Assembly (NCBI GenBank): GCA_902459845.2
Contig: CABPSV020000445.1
Span: 5,852-15,991, forward strand
Length of the DNA stretch: 10,140 nt
From: Hepatocystis sp. ex Piliocolobus tephrosceles
Lineage: Eukaryota; Apicomplexa; Aconoidasida; Haemosporida; Plasmodiidae
Direction: 5' to 3'
The notes beneath the pieces were generated by a model. The model saw only the letters and a program-made list of their open reading frames with translations, was not told where the DNA came from and ran no database searches. The position numbers and the translations under genes are program-made. Below are positions 7,031 through 10,140 of the stretch, in pieces (within the stretch, counting starts at the first letter, position 1; each line of letters opens with the position of its first letter).

Positions 7031-7702
7031 TATGTACATGTGTGTGTAAATAAGTAAACGATAATGTATGTATATACCTCGTTGGTATATTAATCAACGA
7101 AAATAACGTATTTTTTGTTATGCTGGAGAATATAAATATCTCACCAATTTTCGACGATTGAGTGATCAATTCATCTAACCCATTTATACTCAGTATACTG
7201 ATCAAACTTGTGTTTTTTGATGATAAATGGTCAAGTCTATTTGTTAACGGGTTTCTGCTTAGTAATAGAAAAAATAAAAAATAAAAAAAAACAGTGAGTA
7301 TACTCTTTTGACATACATGTATATTTACATATACCATTGTGTATCTATGTAATGTTTTCTCCTTTATTTTTATTATTTTTTTTATTTTCTTACGTTTTTA
7401 CAAATTTCCCATATGCATAGGTGGAAAACTGTGGTACGCTATTTAAATATAGCTTGTAGTTGTTGTTTTGGTAAAGCTTACTCGCAAACCTACAATGGAA
7501 AAAAAAAAAAAAAAAAAAAAAAAAAACAATAACACATGAATAAATGAATAAAGAAATGATACATATAAATATGTATAGATATATATGTACACGTATACAA
7601 TCCCTATAAACATATAATTGGGGGGATGGAGACTTTTTGAAGGAATAATTTTTTATATAATATTTTGTACCTTAAAGAGCTCTTAAAATGGGAATACTTC
7701 AT
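6733..7702 (-). CDS. Four-exon gene, small basic N-terminus protein, unknown family
   Basis: Minus-strand exons: 7671-7702 (MKYSHFKSSL + 2 bases), 7394-7489 (FASKLYQNNNYKLYLNSVPQ ...), 7145-7254 (NPLTNRLDHLSSKNTSLISI ...) and 6733-6815 (SVSIADWLLNLVEEYQ ... then TAA). Donors are AAG|GTACAA, AAC|GTAAGA and TTG|GTGAGA. Acceptors are ttgtag, aagcag and ttttcag, all after T-rich stretches. All three junctions keep phase (2+1, 2+1, 1+2), giving 321 coding bases and 106 residues. The exons are less AT-rich than the introns. An in-frame stop precedes the ATG. The first 50 residues hold several Lys/Arg, many Ser/Tyr/Asn and no acidic residue until Asp51, the usual look of a mitochondrial presequence. 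The C-terminal end could form an amphipathic helix. I recognise no family. It could be a respiratory-complex or mitoribosome accessory protein, but that is only a guess from targeting and size. Confidence 0.65.
6816..7144 (-). other. Intron 3 of the four-exon gene
   Basis: 329 bases, from donor GTGAGA to acceptor tttattttcag. It contains the long (TA)n run at 6982-7027. A second possible donor (GTATAT at 7077) would extend exon 3 by 67 bases, shift the phase and end the protein after only five further codons, so it is not preferred. Confidence 0.5.
6963..7027. repeat. Compound (AAAT)n-(TA)n microsatellite in intron 3
   Basis: About five AAAT units lead into some 46 bases of perfect TA. The whole element lies in the proposed third intron of the minus-strand gene, so length changes would not touch the protein. 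Confidence 0.92.
7255..7393 (-). other. Intron 2 of the four-exon gene
   Basis: 139 bases, with a near-ideal donor GTAAGA and an acceptor reading ctaagcag. Two AGs three bases apart (exon starting at 7257 or 7254) both keep the frame. The second, a CAG, is used in the model. Confidence 0.6.
7490..7670 (-). other. Intron 1 of the four-exon gene
   Basis: 181 bases, from donor GTACAA to acceptor ccattgtag. On the minus strand a T28 run (plus-strand A28 at 7499-7526) forms the polypyrimidine tract eight bases before the acceptor. Joining gives AG + G, codon Arg11. Confidence 0.6.
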
Positions 7703-8112
7703 TGTGTTTCTGTTTTTATTTACATAGATTTATACATATTTACATACATATGTATACGTATATTTATATATACAACTTGTAGTAATATTGCTAATATCCT
7801 TAATTTTTTATTAAAAATATTTTTACTTTTAAAATAAAAAAAAAAAAATACATTAACAATAATTTTCTCTTAGTGTTTTTGTAATTTTTTATTTTATAAT
7901 TGTTTCGTAAAAAATTAAGGTATGATAAATATATATATATATATATATGCATATAACATAACAGTATTTTGTTACGATTTTACTTTTATGCACGTCGTTA
8001 TTTTTTTTTTTTTTTATTAAATTATAATTTTTTTTTTTTTATAACAAGTGTTGAGTGATCAACAATGAAATGAAAAATGAAAAAATAACAACAAAAAAAT
8101 ATATGTTTATTT

Positions 8113-8239
8113 ATTTATATATATTATTTATATATATTATTTATATATATTATTTATATATATTATTTATATATATTATTTATATATATTATTTATATAT
8201 ATTATTTATATATATTATTTATATATATTATTTATATAT
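8113..8239. repeat. 13-bp AT-only minisatellite
   Basis: About ten near-perfect tandem copies of tatttatatatat, entirely A and T. Thirteen bases is not a multiple of 3, so every frame cycles with a 13-residue Tyr/Ile/Leu period. The apparent plus-strand open frame across it is therefore an artefact. Confidence 0.95.
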
Positions 8240-8750
8240 GTATATACGTATTTATTTGATATACACATATTTATGTATAGAGCAATATATTTTTTTTAAT
8301 AGTATTTTTTTTTTTTTTTTTCTGAAATTAGTTTGCATTAAACAAGTCAGTATTTATAGTTGGTTTTATTTTAATTTTTTTTTTTTTTTTCTCGTATAAA
8401 TTAAGTGCATTTTTTTATATTCCGTTTTTACTTACTATATTTCTCCTATAATGTAACAAACGCATTTATTTCTTTTCTTTTATATGGTTCAGATCTTTTA
8501 ATGATAAAAACATAAACATACGTGAATTTATACAAGTTGCGTATATTGTTTTATTTTGTTTATCAGGTTAATTAAAAAAAAAATAATAATAAAATAAACA
8601 GGTAGTTCCTTTTTTTTTAACTTATGCATAAATGTACATATAAACATACTTATGTTTAAAAAAAAAAATACTTTGTAAACATAAACATATGATTTTTTTT
8701 CATAATACAGCATAGTAACATAAAGTTTAACTAGTATTTCGATTAATTTA

Positions 8751-8833
8751 ATTTTATAATTTTATAATTTTATAATTTTACAATTTTATAATTTTATAAT
8801 TTTATAATTTTATAATTTTATAATTTTATAATT
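8751..8833. repeat. 10-bp AT-only minisatellite
   Basis: About eight tandem copies of a 10-base unit attttataat, with one variant copy carrying acaatttt near 8780. The T-tracts recur every 10 bases, close to one helical turn. Confidence 0.95.
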
Positions 8834-9679
8834 TAATTTAAAGATTTTCATAACGTTTACTATATTATATTGGATAAAAATATATAAAAGCTTAAATGAA
8901 GTTATGTTATGTTTTATTTTATTTTTTTTTTAACTTACAAAAATAAGTTGATAAATTAAAGTAATAATATTGATAAGGTGTAAATTTTAAGCGACAAAAA
9001 AAGTAAAAAAAAAAAAAAAAAAACAACAATAACCTATATAACACTAGCCTCCATATATGTTTACAAATTTAAAAATATATTTTGTTACACTTGTTTTTAA
9101 TAACCTAATTTTTAATAGCCTAATTTTTGTTTGTTTCTTTATATTTGTTAGAAAAGTGTGAGAAATAAAAAAAAAAAAACCTTTTATTTTTATTTCTTTC
9201 GTTTTTATCTTTTTTTTTTTTTTGGTAAATATCAATTAAAAATTAACTTCTTTTTAAAACAAATTGTGAGTTTTTTTTTTAAATAATTTAGATGCATTAA
9301 TTATGTATGTATGTTTTTTTTTTTACTATGTGTGGAGTTCACATAAGTATATAATTTATATATATTTTCATACACAGTTGTCCATAACAAAAGTAACGTA
9401 AAAAATACTAGTCATATGTAATATTTACTTTAAAACTTTATAACTTAAGGATTTAATAAAAAAATAAAATAAAAATAAAAAGTTTATACAATGTGTCCAT
9501 AATTCAGTTTAATGAGATTATATATTAGTCATTTTTTTTTTTTTTTTTTTTTAAATAATTAAAGGGGTTTACTTTTATAAGATTTCTTTTTTTTTATGGA
9601 AAAAAGAGGATTATATTACGGTGTTATGGGGAATTTGCGTCTTAAAGGGCTTTATATTATATATGTACTATGTGATGGG

Positions 9680-9681
<2 letters not shown>

Positions 9682-9721
<40 letters not shown>
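9682..9721. repeat. (TA)n microsatellite
   Basis: A perfect TA run of about 40 bases, directly after the short open patch at 9596-9682. Confidence 0.92.
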
Positions 9722-9723
<2 letters not shown>

Positions 9724-10065
9724 GTAATGATATGTACGTGCCTATATATACATGTTTATGTATATTTCATTCGTCAATAATATAAGAAACATATAAAAAA
9801 AAATTAACATTTAAATTACAAGCAATTTTTTAGTTGGAGAAAAAAAAAAAAAAAAAAAAAACCTTCGTACATAAGCTGAAAATAAAGAAAAACTGATATA
9901 TACGCACATATGCCATATATACATATAATATTAATGCGCAGATGTAAAAACGTTTATATATATATATATATATAATTTTGTTTTTGCTTTTACAAAATGT
10001 AGTATTATTGCAAAAGATTAAAATAAAGTAAAATAAAATGTATATATTGCAACAATAAATATGCA

Positions 10066-10068
<3 letters not shown>

Positions 10069-10140
<72 letters not shown>
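10069..10140 (+). repeat. Poly-A tract (at least A72) at window edge
   Basis: 72 uninterrupted A up to the last base. It is the longest homopolymer here. It may be genuine intergenic poly(dA), as with the T44 and T45 tracts, or it may mark a contig end or gap where assembly stopped. Confidence 0.9.

Larger units (their letters stand above)
7703..10140. other. AT-rich intergenic region to the right edge
   Basis: This should include the promoter and 5' UTR of the four-exon minus-strand gene. It holds poly-A and poly-T tracts, the 13-bp array, the 10-bp array, a TA run at 9682-9721 and the terminal A72. A short inverted repeat, tgttga-gtga-tcaaca, lies at 8049-8064. A near-duplicate pair, ttttaataacctaa and ttttaatagcctaa, lies at about 9095-9124. 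The patch 9596-9682 (+) is less AT-rich and open for 28 codons from an ATG, but that is too short to call. No gene is supportable here. Confidence 0.6.

Noticed and set aside
6921..7337. Single unspliced 138-codon minus-strand open frame
   Set aside because: Only its middle (7145-7254) is real exon. The rest is flanking intron with AT repeats, and a spliced model explains it better.
8055..8399. 114-codon plus-strand open frame
   Set aside because: Made of the 13-bp array and poly-T. Its Tyr/Ile/Leu period follows the DNA repeat.
8489..8571. Plus-strand terminal-exon-like patch (SFNDKNINIREF...) after a pyrimidine tract and cag
   Set aside because: No upstream plus-strand exon was found in the low-complexity sequence before it.

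Overview
The window looks like nuclear DNA of a malaria parasite (Plasmodium or a close haemosporidian). Non-coding sequence is extremely A+T-rich, with long homopolymers (T45, T44, A72), many (TA)n runs and short tandem arrays. The one long coding region uses mostly A/T-ending codons and carries an Asn/Lys-rich, low-complexity insertion inside an otherwise conserved eukaryotic protein. Introns are short and AT-rich with GT...AG borders. I cannot name the species. No tRNA, rRNA, transposon, telomere repeat or bacterial-type feature was seen.

Layout, left to right. 1-169: a 10-bp tandem array with a 20-bp alternating super-unit, cut by the window edge. 170-1740: AT-rich sequence without a supportable gene. 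1745-1977: a 16-bp minisatellite, followed by T44 and a C-rich 70-base leader. 2098-4341 (+): an intact, apparently intronless gene for nucleolar GTP-binding protein 1 (NOG1), the 60S ribosome assembly GTPase. 4342-5537: intergenic, with a 50-base pure pyrimidine run close to the NOG1 stop. 5538-6220 (-): a weak candidate for a two-exon, 50-residue protein. 6733-7702 (-): a four-exon gene reconstructed here by splice-site and phase matching. It encodes about 106 residues and has a basic N-terminus of mitochondrial-presequence type; I do not recognise the family. 7703-10140: AT-rich sequence with a 13-bp array, a 10-bp array, a long (TA)n run and a terminal A72 run at the window edge.

NOG1 and the small spliced gene converge across about 2.4 kb. 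Nothing in the sequence links them functionally: NOG1 acts in nucleolar pre-60S assembly, while the small protein looks organelle-targeted. The main new observation is the spliced small gene, which is invisible to a simple open-reading-frame scan because its longest exon is 110 bases. No coherent multi-gene system is present.
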